DNA of 64,000 nucleotides from Nocardia sputorum (GTDB lineage: Bacteria > Actinomycetota > Actinomycetes > Mycobacteriales > Mycobacteriaceae): contig NZ_AP026978.1 in assembly GCF_027924405.1 (NCBI RefSeq), positions 1,116,001 through 1,180,000 on the forward strand, read 5' to 3'. How positions within the stretch are numbered: the first letter of the stretch is position 1; every line of letters starts with the position of its first letter. The translations under genes were made by a program, and so were the position numbers. Below the pieces are notes generated by a model. That model saw only the letters and a list, made by a program, of their open reading frames with translations, did not search any database and was not told where the DNA came from. Positions 18,246 to 27,464 of this stretch are shown piece after piece.

Positions 18246-21118
18246 GTGTGGTGCCGAGGCGTCGGACCACCCGTGCGGACACCGGGTACGGCGCGTTCCT
18301 GTCCTACAGCGGCGACCGGGACCGGGCGGTGCTTCCGCTGGTCCAGAACGCGATCGAGAAGCTGCCACGGCCGTGGTACCGCTTCCCGCGCATGCGCGTC
18401 TTCCTCGACTACAGCGGTGTCTCGATCGGTCCGGAACTCCGGGACAAGATCGTCGCGGGCCTGTCGCGTTCGAAGTGGCTCGTCGTGGTGGCTTCGCCCG
18501 AGGCTGCCGGGTCCATGTGGGTCGACCGCGAAATCGAGTGGTGGCTGGCGCATCGGTCTCCCGAGACGATACTGCTGGTTCTCAGTGCCGGGTCCCTGGT
18601 TTGGGACGAGGATGCCAGGGATTGGGACCGCGCGCGCTCCACCGCGCTGCCGCCTCGCCTGTTCGGGGTTTTCGCGGCCGAACCCGTATACAAAACGATC
18701 AAATGGCGTGAGGACGCGGATGGCGTCCCTCGTCCGGACATCGACGCCATCGCGGTCGGAATCGCCGCGGTGATTCGCGGTGTCTCCGAGGCGGACGTCA
18801 AATCCGAGGGTTATCAGCAGACCAGGCGGAACTTGCGCTGGGCGAAAACCGCGATCGGCGCATTGGTCCTCTTGCTCGTCGTGGCGCTGGTGGCGGCGGT
18901 CGTGGCCCGGGTGCAGAGCAATCGCGCCGAGGAGCAGGCCAGAATCGCCACGGCGCGGCTCATGGCTTCCGTCGCCGACACCAGGATGGCCACGGATGTC
19001 CGCGCCGCGCTGTTGCTGGCCGTCGCGGCGTATCGTCTCGACCCGAGTCCTGCTCACCATGCGGCCCTGCTGCGCGCGAATCTGGCCAGTCCGAGTGTTG
19101 CCCGTTACGGTGCCGCACCGGCGGAGGTCACCGTCTTGCAGAGCAGCGCCGACGGAAGGACGGTGGTGGCCGGACTCGCCGACGGGCAAGTCGTGACCTG
19201 GGCGCCTGGTGATCCGGCGACGACTTCGGTCGCGCGTCTGCCCGGCACGGTCCTCTCGGTCGCCGTCGCCGCGGACGGCCGGACGGTTCTCGCCACGGAC
19301 GGCGCCTCGATCACACTGTGGGGCAGGGATTCCGGTCGGCCGGATATCGGCGTGCCCGCTGCGAGCAAAGTCGAGGTCGTCGCCATATCCGCGTCCGGCA
19401 GATTCGGCGCGGTGGATCGCACGGATACCAATGCGAGAGAAGGCACCGCAGGGGCGGTCGACATCATCGACACCGCCTCGGGGAAGGTCATCGCATCGCT
19501 TCCGACCGAGCGGACGATGACCAGCATGGTGTTCATCGATGACGCGACCTTGCGTCTTCTCGACACCTACGGCAGGGTGCGACAGATCTCGCTTCGAGAC
19601 GGTGCCGCCGTTGACCTCTCACCTCTCGATACCGGCTACGCCTGCGGCACCGGCCAAGCCGTCGGAGAATTGTCGGCCGACGGGTCGTCGTTCACATGCG
19701 CGGTTCTGCCCGGAATTCCGGTGCCGGTTCTCCGGCCGCGTCCGGCGTCGGACGCCGCCCGTCCGGAGCCCGGATATGTAGGTGTCGTCCTGCCCAGCCG
19801 GTCGGCTCCAGCCGTGCTCAGCCGCTCGGCGCGCACGGCGGCGGTTCCCAGCGCGGACGCCGGGTTCTACGTAGCGCCCGTGACCGGCGAGATGACACCC
19901 CAGGAGCCGCCACCACTGATCACCGGTGCCGCTGTCGACTTCGACCGGAAGCTACTGCGCTTTCTAGGGACCTCTGAAACACAACTGGTCTCGGCGTCCG
20001 GGCGACTGATCACCCTGTGGGATCTCGCGCAGCGCGACCGGCTGGCGAAATCCATCCCGGTGCCGATCGTCAAGGGATGCAATGATTGTCCGCCCAGCTT
20101 GTCACTGTCCCCGGACGGGCGTACCGCGGCGGTCGCAGGCCAGCACAAGGACCCGGGAAGTTCGGCGCTGAACAGCGACGTCGTGATCATCCAGCAGCTC
20201 CGGCCGGACTCGTCCCGTCAATTCTCCATACCAGGCTTGTCCGCAAGCCTCGCGTGGCGCGCGGACAGCGGCATGTTGGTGCTCGCCGCGAATCCGGTCT
20301 CCGGCTACGACCGTCGCGTATCCGCCCACCGGCCATCGGTGCAAACGCCCTTCGAGGTGGCGGTGCTGTCGTCTCCGCCACCCACTCACACCGTCAGGGC
20401 GGCTGGCGTGTCCACTTCGGGAACCGCTGTGTCTGTGGACGACAGGGGAAGGGTGTACATGCACGACTTGGCCACCGGTGGTATTGATACGGAATTCATC
20501 CCCCTGGGCGGTGCGGTCGAGACCCACCAACTCCCCGATGCCCGGATCGATGCGGCCGGAGAATTCCTGGTCATGCGCGATGCCGACGACATATCGGTCT
20601 ATGACTTGTCGCGAGGGGAGATCACGCACGATATCGACGGCAAAGACGTGCAGGCAATCGAGTTCGCGGGGCGGCATCTGCTGCTCCAGCGGAAGGACAG
20701 CATCGAGATATGGGATCGGACCGGCTCGACTCGTGAGCGGACGATCCCCTTCCGTGGCGTTGGAGTCGCGCACCCGCAAATCGCCGCCGCCGCGGACGTG
20801 ACCGTGGTCGTCGCGAAAGGCGAGACAGGCCGATTGACCCTCTTCGCCGCCGACGGCACGAATCTCGGAGAGCTGGAACCGGATGCCGTCTGGCACGTCG
20901 AATCTGCGGTCGCCGTATCCGCTGACGGACGGTACCTTGTGACGGTGAATCCCGGTCCCGCATTCTCCGGCGGCGCGGATGGAACGTTGATCGAACGCGA
21001 CATTTCACCGGACGGCCTGATTCGGACCGCCTGCGAGCAAACCGGTACCGACCTCACCGACTCCGAATGGAACGCCCTGATGGGAGTTGCGCGCCCCGCA
21101 CAAGCCCGCTGTCCGTAG
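18242..21118 (+). CDS. TIR domain / transmembrane / WD40-like propeller protein
   Basis: The 958-residue protein has a TIR domain at residues about 15-180 (AFLSYSGDRDRAVLPLVQNA; VFLDYSGVSIGP; Glu97 in WVDREIEWW at the position of the catalytic Glu of NAD-cleaving TIRs). One membrane segment lies at about 202-224 and is followed by a helical linker (SNRAEEQARIATARLMASVA, RAALLLAVAAYRLDP). The rest, about 280-958, is beta-propeller sequence with repeated SxDGRTVV and LITLWDL elements. A cytosolic TIR with an outside or periplasm-facing propeller is the predicted topology. The role could be phage or stress sensing with NAD depletion; that is inference. Confidence 0.85.
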   Translation: MSVVPRRRTTRADTGYGAFLSYSGDRDRAVLPLVQNAIEKLPRPWYRFPRMRVFLDYSGVSIGPELRDKIVAGLSRSKWLVVVASPEAAGSMWVDREIEWWLAHRSPETILLVLSAGSLVWDEDARDWDRARSTALPPRLFGVFAAEPVYKTIKWREDADGVPRPDIDAIAVGIAAVIRGVSEADVKSEGYQQTRRNLRWAKTAIGALVLLLVVALVAAVVARVQSNRAEEQARIATARLMASVADTRMATDVRAALLLAVAAYRLDPSPAHHAALLRANLASPSVARYGAAPAEVTVLQSSADGRTVVAGLADGQVVTWAPGDPATTSVARLPGTVLSVAVAADGRTVLATDGASITLWGRDSGRPDIGVPAASKVEVVAISASGRFGAVDRTDTNAREGTAGAVDIIDTASGKVIASLPTERTMTSMVFIDDATLRLLDTYGRVRQISLRDGAAVDLSPLDTGYACGTGQAVGELSADGSSFTCAVLPGIPVPVLRPRPASDAARPEPGYVGVVLPSRSAPAVLSRSARTAAVPSADAGFYVAPVTGEMTPQEPPPLITGAAVDFDRKLLRFLGTSETQLVSASGRLITLWDLAQRDRLAKSIPVPIVKGCNDCPPSLSLSPDGRTAAVAGQHKDPGSSALNSDVVIIQQLRPDSSRQFSIPGLSASLAWRADSGMLVLAANPVSGYDRRVSAHRPSVQTPFEVAVLSSPPPTHTVRAAGVSTSGTAVSVDDRGRVYMHDLATGGIDTEFIPLGGAVETHQLPDARIDAAGEFLVMRDADDISVYDLSRGEITHDIDGKDVQAIEFAGRHLLLQRKDSIEIWDRTGSTRERTIPFRGVGVAHPQIAAAADVTVVVAKGETGRLTLFAADGTNLGELEPDAVWHVESAVAVSADGRYLVTVNPGPAFSGGADGTLIERDISPDGLIRTACEQTGTDLTDSEWNALMGVARPAQARCP

Positions 21119-21154
21119 TGCGCGTTCGGCTTGCCCACGGGTGTGGCGGCTGCT

Positions 21155-22162
21155 TCACCGGCGATCGGCGGTCTGTCCTCCTGCGCCGACAGCCCTCGCG
21201 TTGCGGCCCGGGCGTTCGGGCGAGCGCGTGAACGACGCGCGGTAGCTGCTCGGAGGCACCCCGACATGGCGGATCATGTGCTGGCGTAGAGATTCCGCCG
21301 AGCCGATGCCGCTGTGCCTGGCGACCTGGTCCATCGGCAGCGTGGTGGATTCCAGCAGTTCCCTCGCGCGTTGCAGGCGCTGGTGCAGCAGCCATTTCTG
21401 CGGAGTGAGCCCGGTCTCCTCGTGGAAGCGGCGGGTCAGCGTGCGGACGCTGGTGCGCGCGTGGGCGGCCAGGTCGTCCAGCGACAGCGGTGTGTCCAGT
21501 CGTCGCAGCGCCCAGGCGCGGGTGTCCGCGAGCGTCAGGCCGTTCTCGGCGGGCAAGGGCGCGTCCACGAACTGCGCCTGCCCGCCCGGCCGCACCGGAG
21601 TGACGACGGCGCTGCGGGCGGCGGCGTTCGCTACCGTCGCGCCGTAGTCGGCGCGAATCAAATGCAGGCACAGATCGATTCCGGCCGCCGCGCCGGCGGC
21701 CGTGGTGATCGGGCCGTCCTCGATGAACAGCGCGTCGCTGCGAACCGACACGTCCGGATGGTTCGCCGCCAGTTCGTCGGCCAGGCCCCAGTGCGTGGTG
21801 GCGGTGCGGCCGGACAGCAGACCCGCCTGCGCCAGAACGAAGGCGCCGCTGCAGATCGAGGTGACGCGCTTGCCCGCGGCCATCGCGCGACGCAGGGCGG
21901 CCAGCGTGGCGGCATCGGCGTCGGCGCGGCTGCCGGTGCTCGGCACGATGACGATGTCCGCCTCCTCGATCGCCTCGAGTCCCCGGGAGACGACCACGTC
22001 GAAACCGCCCAGTCCGGCGGGCAGGACGCCGGGCACGGCGGTGCACACCAGAATGCGATAGCCGGGTGCACCGTCCACGATCGCCGCGCCGAGCACCGTT
22101 TCCGGCATGGCCAGGTCGAAAGCTTTCACCGGGGGAACCGCGACGACGGCGACAGTGTGCAT
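21155..22162 (-). CDS. GlxA-family AraC-type regulator with DJ-1/PfpI domain
   Basis: The 335-residue protein has an N-terminal DJ-1/PfpI-like domain (AVVAVPPVKAFDLAMPETVL; TSICSGAFVLAQAGLLSGR with the nucleophile-elbow Cys; TTHWGLADEL) and a C-terminal AraC helix-turn-helix pair (LDDLAAHARTSVRTLTRRFH and PMDQVARHSGIGSAESLRQH). Proteins with this layout regulate genes for small-molecule catabolism. It is divergent to an NAD-dependent epimerase-like gene, which is the likely target. Confidence 0.9.
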   Translation of the reverse strand: MHTVAVVAVPPVKAFDLAMPETVLGAAIVDGAPGYRILVCTAVPGVLPAGLGGFDVVVSRGLEAIEEADIVIVPSTGSRADADAATLAALRRAMAAGKRVTSICSGAFVLAQAGLLSGRTATTHWGLADELAANHPDVSVRSDALFIEDGPITTAAGAAAGIDLCLHLIRADYGATVANAAARSAVVTPVRPGGQAQFVDAPLPAENGLTLADTRAWALRRLDTPLSLDDLAAHARTSVRTLTRRFHEETGLTPQKWLLHQRLQRARELLESTTLPMDQVARHSGIGSAESLRQHMIRHVGVPPSSYRASFTRSPERPGRNARAVGAGGQTADRR

Positions 22163-22303
22163 GGCCTGATCCTTGGGATAGTTGGCAATCCGGCCAGTAG
22201 CTTACCCGTTCGCGCCACGGCAGGCTCAATGGCACGCGATCGGCGAACGGCACGGCGTGTGCCGACGATCGTGTGTATTCCGTTGCCGCAGAGGAGAAAT
22301 CAC

Positions 22304-23215
22304 ATGCCTACGCAGGTCATCGTCGGACGTGGCGCCACCGCTTCGGCCACCGCGGAGCTACTCGCCGGGTCCGGCGACCGGGTGCGCGTGGTCAGCCGCA
22401 GTGGCGCAGGACCCGATCATCCGAACATCGAGCGAATCGCACTGGACGCGCTGGATACCGCCGCGCTGACCGCCGTGGCCGAGGGCGCCGAAACCTTGTT
22501 CAACATGGCCATGCCCGCGTATCACACCTGGCCGGAGACCATCCCGCCGCTGTTCGGTTCCATTCGCTCCGTCGCCGAGCGGACCGGCGCGAACTTGGTG
22601 ATGCTGGGCAATCTGTACGGCTATGGTCCGGCCGACGGCCCGCTGACCGAGCAGTCGCCGCTCGCCGCCACCGGGCCGAAAGGGCTTGTGCGCGCCCGAA
22701 TGTGGCGAGAAGCCGAGGAGGCGCACCGGGCGGGACGAGTGCGCGTCACCGAGGTCAGGGCCGGGCAATTCATCGGGCCTGGGGCGATCTCCCTGTTCTC
22801 CCTCATCGCCCAGCCGAAGATCCTGGCCGGGGAGTTGGCGCTGCTGCCGCAGGAACTCGACCTGCCGCACGCGTACACCGCGGTCGGTGACGCTGCGGCG
22901 GCAGTGGTCGCCGCCGCCCGCGACGAGCGCGCGTGGGGCCGCCCGTGGCACGCCCCGGTCATCACCGCCACCGTGCGGGAGCTGGCGGGACGGTTCGCCG
23001 CGGCCGCAGGGTCGCCCGAGCCGCGGCTGGCGGTCATGAGCGACCGCGAGCTGACGTTGCTCGGTCTCACCGATCCCTTCTGGGCCGAGTTGTTCGAGAC
23101 CTACCACATGTCGCACGCGCCGTTCACCGTGGACGACTCGGCGGTCCGCAACACGTTCGGCCTGAAGGCGTCCGATCCGGACGAGGTGTTCGCCCAGGTG
23201 GTGGGCGCGGCCTGA
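22304..23215 (+). CDS. NAD-dependent epimerase/dehydratase-like protein
   Basis: The 303-residue protein has a Rossmann start (QVIVGRGATASATAELLAGS), a VVSRSGAG segment, NLYGYGPADGPLTE with the Tyr of this branch, and a C-terminal substrate-binding region. GAGGAG lies 7 bases before ATG 22304; the frame is open far upstream but overlaps the regulator. It is divergent to the GlxA-type regulator. The substrate is unknown. Its 3' end is part of a degenerate repeat described separately. Confidence 0.88.
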   Translation: MPTQVIVGRGATASATAELLAGSGDRVRVVSRSGAGPDHPNIERIALDALDTAALTAVAEGAETLFNMAMPAYHTWPETIPPLFGSIRSVAERTGANLVMLGNLYGYGPADGPLTEQSPLAATGPKGLVRARMWREAEEAHRAGRVRVTEVRAGQFIGPGAISLFSLIAQPKILAGELALLPQELDLPHAYTAVGDAAAAVVAAARDERAWGRPWHAPVITATVRELAGRFAAAAGSPEPRLAVMSDRELTLLGLTDPFWAELFETYHMSHAPFTVDDSAVRNTFGLKASDPDEVFAQVVGAA

Positions 23216-23348
23216 CCGGGGTGCGCGACAGGTGCGCGCGGTCGTTCGCCCAGGTGCGCGCGGCTTGGCGGGGGTGCGCGGAGTCGTTCGCCCAGGTGGT
23301 GCGCGCGGCTCGGCCGGGGTGGTGGGCGGGTGCGCGGGGTCGTTCGCC
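23188..23348 (+). repeat. Degenerate tandem repeat at 3' end of epimerase gene
   Basis: The heptamer GTTCGCC, usually continued as CAGGTG, recurs at 23188, 23244, 23286 and 23342, spaced 56, 42 and 56 bases. Between the copies runs GCGCGGC(T/C)..GG(G)GGTGCGCG-type sequence. The first copy is the last coding part of the epimerase gene (VFAQVVGAA), so the tract looks like tandem amplification of its 3' end into the intergenic space. Confidence 0.65.
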
Positions 23349-23733
23349 ACCACTCGGCGCACCGGGCTCGAATACTCGGCGTGCGTCCAGTGCACCGCTT
23401 CCGCTCGGTGCCGCAGCGCCGTCGTGCCGTCGCCTATGACGTCGTAGACGGTGGCGTCGCCACTGGCGCTACTCGCTCGCTTCGGCTTCGCGCGCAGATC
23501 CGCGACCGACAGGTGGTGGGCGGGTGCTGCGGGCTCTCCGGACAAGCACCCGAGGTGAGTCGCCTGGGTCTGCGGCACCTGTCGACAACCTTTTAGCTGG
23601 TTGATTGCCATCGTCCGCATGATGTCGACAATGTCGCTATGTCATCGCCGATTACCAGCGATTTCCCGCGCGATAGCGAACACGCCCGTTGAATGCCGGG
23701 AGTGCTGAGAAGGGCATGGTAGAAACTCGTTCC
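23349..23733. other. Intergenic stretch, no supported gene
   Basis: A minus-strand frame is open across most of this stretch and reads a hydrophilic sequence (for example DATVYDVIGDGTTALRHRAE), but it runs on into the epimerase gene as a shadow, has no clear start signal and no family I recognise. The last 100 bases before 23734 should hold the esterase promoter; no clear -10 or -35 is seen. Confidence 0.4.
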
Positions 23734-24708
23734 ATGTACCGGCTCCTGCGATGCCTGGTTCCTCTTCTCGCGGTGTGCGCCGCCTTCGTCCCGGCCACGA
23801 CCACCGCCGACCCCGGCGCGAGCATCCTCGACGTGCGCCCGCTGGGCGGACGGGAGTTCGAAGTCGTGGTCCACTCGGCGGCGATGGATCGCCCCATCAC
23901 ACTGTGGGTGTCGCATCCGGGTGCGGGCGCACCCGCGCTGTACCTGCTCAACGCCGTGGACGGCGGCGAGGACGGCGGGCCGTGGACGCGGCGCACCGAC
24001 GTCGCGGCGTTCTTCGCCGACAAACCGGTCAACGTGATCGTGCCGATGAGCGGGCGCGCCAGCTACTACACCGATTGGCTGCGTGACGATCCCGTGCTCG
24101 GTCGCGTCAAGTGGACCACGTTCCTGACCAGGGAGCTGCCGCCGGTGCTGGCCGCCAGGTTCGGCATGAACGGCCGCAATGCCGTGGCGGGCCTGTCGAT
24201 GTCGGCGACCTCCGCGTTGAATCTCGCGATCAGCGCGCCCGGCCTGTATCGGGCGGTCGGCGCCTACAGCGGGTGCCCGCGCACCAGCGATCCGATGGGC
24301 CAGGCGATGGTCCGAGCGCAGTTGGGTGTGTTCGGCGCGGACCCGGCCAATATGTGGGGTCCGCCGGGCGACTCGCTCTGGGTGGCGAACGACCCCATGG
24401 TGCAAGCCGACCGGCTGCGCGGTGTGGCGCTCTACATCTCGGCGGGCACCGGTGCGCCGGGAGCCCATGAGGCGCTCACTGATCCGAGCATCGACGGCAA
24501 CCCCGCGCGGCTGGTGGATCGGCTGCTGGTCGGCGGGGCCATGGAGACGGTGATCAACGGCTGTACCCGCGCGTTCGTGGACCGGTTGAGCGCCCTCGGC
24601 ATCCCGTCCACGGCGAATCTCCGCCCCGCGGGCACGCACGCCTGGATGTATTGGCAGGACGACGTGCACGAGTCCTGGCCGTTGTTCGCCGGCGCGCTGG
24701 GCGTCTGA
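23734..24708 (+). CDS. Secreted esterase, antigen 85 / mycolyltransferase-like
   Basis: The protein (about 324 aa) has a Sec signal peptide (MYRLLRCLVPLLAVCAAFVP, cut near TTTA) and an alpha/beta-hydrolase core like antigen 85: LYLLNAVDGGEDGGPW near residue 70, nucleophile GLSMSAT, and a C-terminal THAWMYW matching the THSWxYW His motif. Such enzymes transfer mycolates onto trehalose or arabinogalactan in the cell wall of this bacterial group. ATG 23716 would add six residues and is an alternative start; neither has a strong ribosome site. It converges with the membrane-protein gene at 24764. Confidence 0.85.
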   Translation: MYRLLRCLVPLLAVCAAFVPATTTADPGASILDVRPLGGREFEVVVHSAAMDRPITLWVSHPGAGAPALYLLNAVDGGEDGGPWTRRTDVAAFFADKPVNVIVPMSGRASYYTDWLRDDPVLGRVKWTTFLTRELPPVLAARFGMNGRNAVAGLSMSATSALNLAISAPGLYRAVGAYSGCPRTSDPMGQAMVRAQLGVFGADPANMWGPPGDSLWVANDPMVQADRLRGVALYISAGTGAPGAHEALTDPSIDGNPARLVDRLLVGGAMETVINGCTRAFVDRLSALGIPSTANLRPAGTHAWMYWQDDVHESWPLFAGALGV

Positions 24709-24709
24709 C

Positions 24710-24743
24710 CCGGTCGGCCCGGCGGCAAGGCCGGGCCGACCGG
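24710..24743. terminator. Bidirectional stem-loop terminator
   Basis: A perfect 14-bp inverted repeat (24710-24723 with 24730-24743) surrounds the loop GGCAAG. It starts two bases after the esterase stop and lies just before the end of the convergent membrane-protein gene, so it can serve both. No U-tract is present, as is common in high-GC actinobacteria. Confidence 0.75.
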
Positions 24744-24763
24744 TCACGGGCGGATGTGGTTCG

Positions 24764-27085
24764 CTACGGATTCCAGGGGTCGAGTCCACCCTCGGGATCG
24801 AGGTGATCGAGGTTGGCGACCCGTCTGGCCGATCGCATCAGGGCTTCCCTGGTCATGTCGTTCGGATTCTCGTAGTAATCCCGGGCGGCCTGCTGGTGCA
24901 TGGTCGCGACCCGGTGGCCGATCGCCCATCGGGTGTCGCGGCCCGCGTTGTCCCACTCGTCCGGCGTGATCGCCGCGCGCAGCGCCCGGTCCGAATGCCA
25001 GTTCTGCTCGACCCGCCGCACGAACGCTTGATCGATGTTGGCGCCGGGCGCGGGCGCGTTGCTGTGCCGGACGAAACTGTCCGCCGCGATGACCGCCTGA
25101 GCGGCGAACGCATCGTGCGCCTCGTGGCCGACGTGGTTGTCCACCGCCCACGCCGCCGCGATCGCCTTCTGCAACGGTGCGAAGCTGTACGGATTCTGCG
25201 ACGCCGTCGATTCCTGGACGGAGTACGCCGTGAACGCGTTGGTGACCCGCTCGTGGGTGGCGCCGGAGGAGAGCAGGACGGCGTGGATCCGCGAATCGGG
25301 GACCTTGTTGTCGCGCAGTACTTTCAGGGCGCGGGTGACACCCAGTTGGGTGTGTATGCCGCCCACCGATGTGGCCGCGTGGACCGCGACACCCCGCCAG
25401 TTCGTGCGGGACAGCTGATGCTCGATGTATCCCTCTTCGCGACTGGCCAGGATTCTCCTGGTGGAGCGTTCGATTCTCCTTCGAGTGCCGGCCAGCGGGT
25501 TCAACGGATTCACCCGGCCGCCGGCGAGCCATGCCGTGACCGGCGAGGAGTTGACGGCATTGAGCGTGGTGAGCGTGCTCACGAAGCCCATCCCCGGCGC
25601 GGACTTCCCGCCACCGCCGCCGCTGCCACCGCCCATTCCGAGAGCGGTGCCGCTGCTGCTCGCCGACTTGCCGCTGCCCTGGATGGCCAGACCGAATCGG
25701 TTGGCGATCCAGTCGTTGCCGCGGCTGAGGCCGCTGCTGAGGCGTTTGAGCTGGAATATGGCGATGATCTCGACGGTGCCCGCGATGATGATCACCGCCA
25801 TGACCTGACCGCGGGCTTGCGCGAACAGGTTGCCCATGAACAGCACGTACACCCCGAGGAATATGGTGTAGGCCGTCATTCGTGCCGCCGCGACGAAACT
25901 GTCGACCACATTGCGCACCAAGAACGTCTGCGTGGGTCCGTAGACGAATCCGCCCGCGGCGAAGCCGAATATCGACATGAACCCGTGATAGATCGTGTCC
26001 AGCGCCGCCTTGATGACCTTCAGTCCGAGATACATCGCGAAGGCCAGCAGGATGCCGCCGCAGGTCAACAGCATGAGCCCGGTCGCGACCTGCCCCATGG
26101 AAGGGTTTTCCGCCTTCGCGTGCGCCGCGGCGTCGCCGCACGATTTCAAACCGCTGATCACCCGGTTGTCATCACCTGCCGCCACGCCCGCCGACCACGC
26201 CGACCGGCAGGCGGGCCGCTGGTCGACCGTGTGCCCGAAATTCCAGACCTGCAGCGGTTGCCGGGCGAAATTGTCGGCCAGATCGCTCTGCATCGTCGCC
26301 ACCAACTGGGTGGGGTTGGGGTGGGAGTTCCCGTTCAGGCCGGCTGCCACCGAGATGCCGAGGTCGCGGCCCTGAGCCAGCAAGCCGTGCGAGGACAGCA
26401 CGTCCGCCAACGGCTCGGCCAGGAACAGCGGGCCGAGCAACGCCACGCCCACCATCGTCACCACCTGCGTGGTTGCCTTCGCGTGGTAGCCGCGCACCAT
26501 GAACCATCCGACGCAGAACGCGCCGATGGTCGCGGCGGTGACCAGCATGATCGGGGTCGCGATCTGCGCGGTCAGCGCGTCGGCCACGCCGTGCAGCGCG
26601 GAGCTGAACATGTCCAGCCACCGGAAGCTCAACGCGTAGCCGATCAACCAGATCGCCGTCGTCACGATGGCTATGTAGCCGATGAATTCCAAGCCCAGCA
26701 CCGCCCACAAGATGGTGGCGCGTGGCTTGAACAAGCTTTCGTCGCCGGTCGCGAAGCGGTAGTCCGACAGCGCGATTCCCGACGAGTCGTGGATGTTCAT
26801 CCAGCTGAGCCCGTCGATCCCGGACGTGCCCGACGCGACGCCCGCCGCGTCCTGGGCGGCGGCCAGCGCGCCGACGAAGCCGGGGAAGACGAACAGCGCG
26901 AAGAAGGAGAGGGCGATCCCGAGGGCCCGCCGCCGCCAAGCGCCTGTCCCGGAACGCGGCCACCGGTGCGGCGCGTCACCGCGGACTGCGCGTGCAGCGG
27001 CGGAGAGGATATCGAGAACTGGAAGCGATCTCCGAGGAGATGAGCTCGGGCGGACAGTGCGTGGTCGCACCGCTGGGATGTGCAC
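24764..27085 (-). CDS. Polytopic membrane protein, conjugation/T4SS TrbL-VirB6-like
   Basis: The product (773 aa from GTG 27085, which has AAGGA seven bases before it) has a basic N-terminus, then about seven to nine membrane segments between residues 60 and 480, interrupted by a soluble loop with Cys pairs (QRPACRSAW, LKSCGDA). A glycine-rich hinge (GMGGGSGGGGGKSAPG) follows, then a hydrophilic 270-residue cytosolic tail. This layout fits TrbL/VirB6-type channel proteins of actinobacterial conjugative elements. No ATPase, relaxase or integrase lies nearby, so it is an orphan. Family assignment rests on topology and is moderate. Confidence 0.6.
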   Translation of the reverse strand: MHIPAVRPRTVRPSSSPRRSLPVLDILSAAARAVRGDAPHRWPRSGTGAWRRRALGIALSFFALFVFPGFVGALAAAQDAAGVASGTSGIDGLSWMNIHDSSGIALSDYRFATGDESLFKPRATILWAVLGLEFIGYIAIVTTAIWLIGYALSFRWLDMFSSALHGVADALTAQIATPIMLVTAATIGAFCVGWFMVRGYHAKATTQVVTMVGVALLGPLFLAEPLADVLSSHGLLAQGRDLGISVAAGLNGNSHPNPTQLVATMQSDLADNFARQPLQVWNFGHTVDQRPACRSAWSAGVAAGDDNRVISGLKSCGDAAAHAKAENPSMGQVATGLMLLTCGGILLAFAMYLGLKVIKAALDTIYHGFMSIFGFAAGGFVYGPTQTFLVRNVVDSFVAAARMTAYTIFLGVYVLFMGNLFAQARGQVMAVIIIAGTVEIIAIFQLKRLSSGLSRGNDWIANRFGLAIQGSGKSASSSGTALGMGGGSGGGGGKSAPGMGFVSTLTTLNAVNSSPVTAWLAGGRVNPLNPLAGTRRRIERSTRRILASREEGYIEHQLSRTNWRGVAVHAATSVGGIHTQLGVTRALKVLRDNKVPDSRIHAVLLSSGATHERVTNAFTAYSVQESTASQNPYSFAPLQKAIAAAWAVDNHVGHEAHDAFAAQAVIAADSFVRHSNAPAPGANIDQAFVRRVEQNWHSDRALRAAITPDEWDNAGRDTRWAIGHRVATMHQQAARDYYENPNDMTREALMRSARRVANLDHLDPEGGLDPWNP

Positions 27086-27464
27086 GGAAGCGTCCTTCGT
27101 CCCGTCTTTGGGGGGCGCAGTCGACTGCGAATTCCGAAACGGGTTGCGCGCGAACGCCGATGGCACTGTCCGCCCCGTCTCACGCCTGTATTACAGACAG
27201 GTGCGGAAACATCCGCTTGAACGTCCAATGACATCCAGACGGCTCGGGAGTGTACGTAAGTACCTCGACCCGCTACCTGGGTTGCCCAGCAAACGGCATG
27301 TGCTGCACTGATTTTCGCGTCGCAAGTCACTGGACGAGGCATGCCGGGTCATCGACGTGTGGCTGGACCACCGTCTCTGCCTCGCCGGCTATCGGCAGGG
27401 GACACGCGGCCGTTCTCGATCGTGGATCGCGCGACTTGTCGTACAGCAGGTGAACAATGCCGCT
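27086..27464. other. Intergenic region, no gene seen
   Basis: The stretch between the divergent membrane-protein gene and the TfoX-like gene holds no open frame with plausible codon use. It should contain both promoters; GC is visibly lower around 27110-27250 than in flanking genes. No repeat or hairpin stands out. Confidence 0.4.

Noticed and set aside
17811..18368. Minus-strand frame of 185 codons before the TIR gene
   Set aside because: It has poor codon use, overlaps the TIR domain code and conflicts with the better-supported plus-strand small ORF.
24803..27043. A 746-codon plus-strand frame across the membrane-protein gene
   Set aside because: It reads Arg/Asp/His-rich sequence without domains and mirrors the minus-strand gene, which has clear membrane helices.
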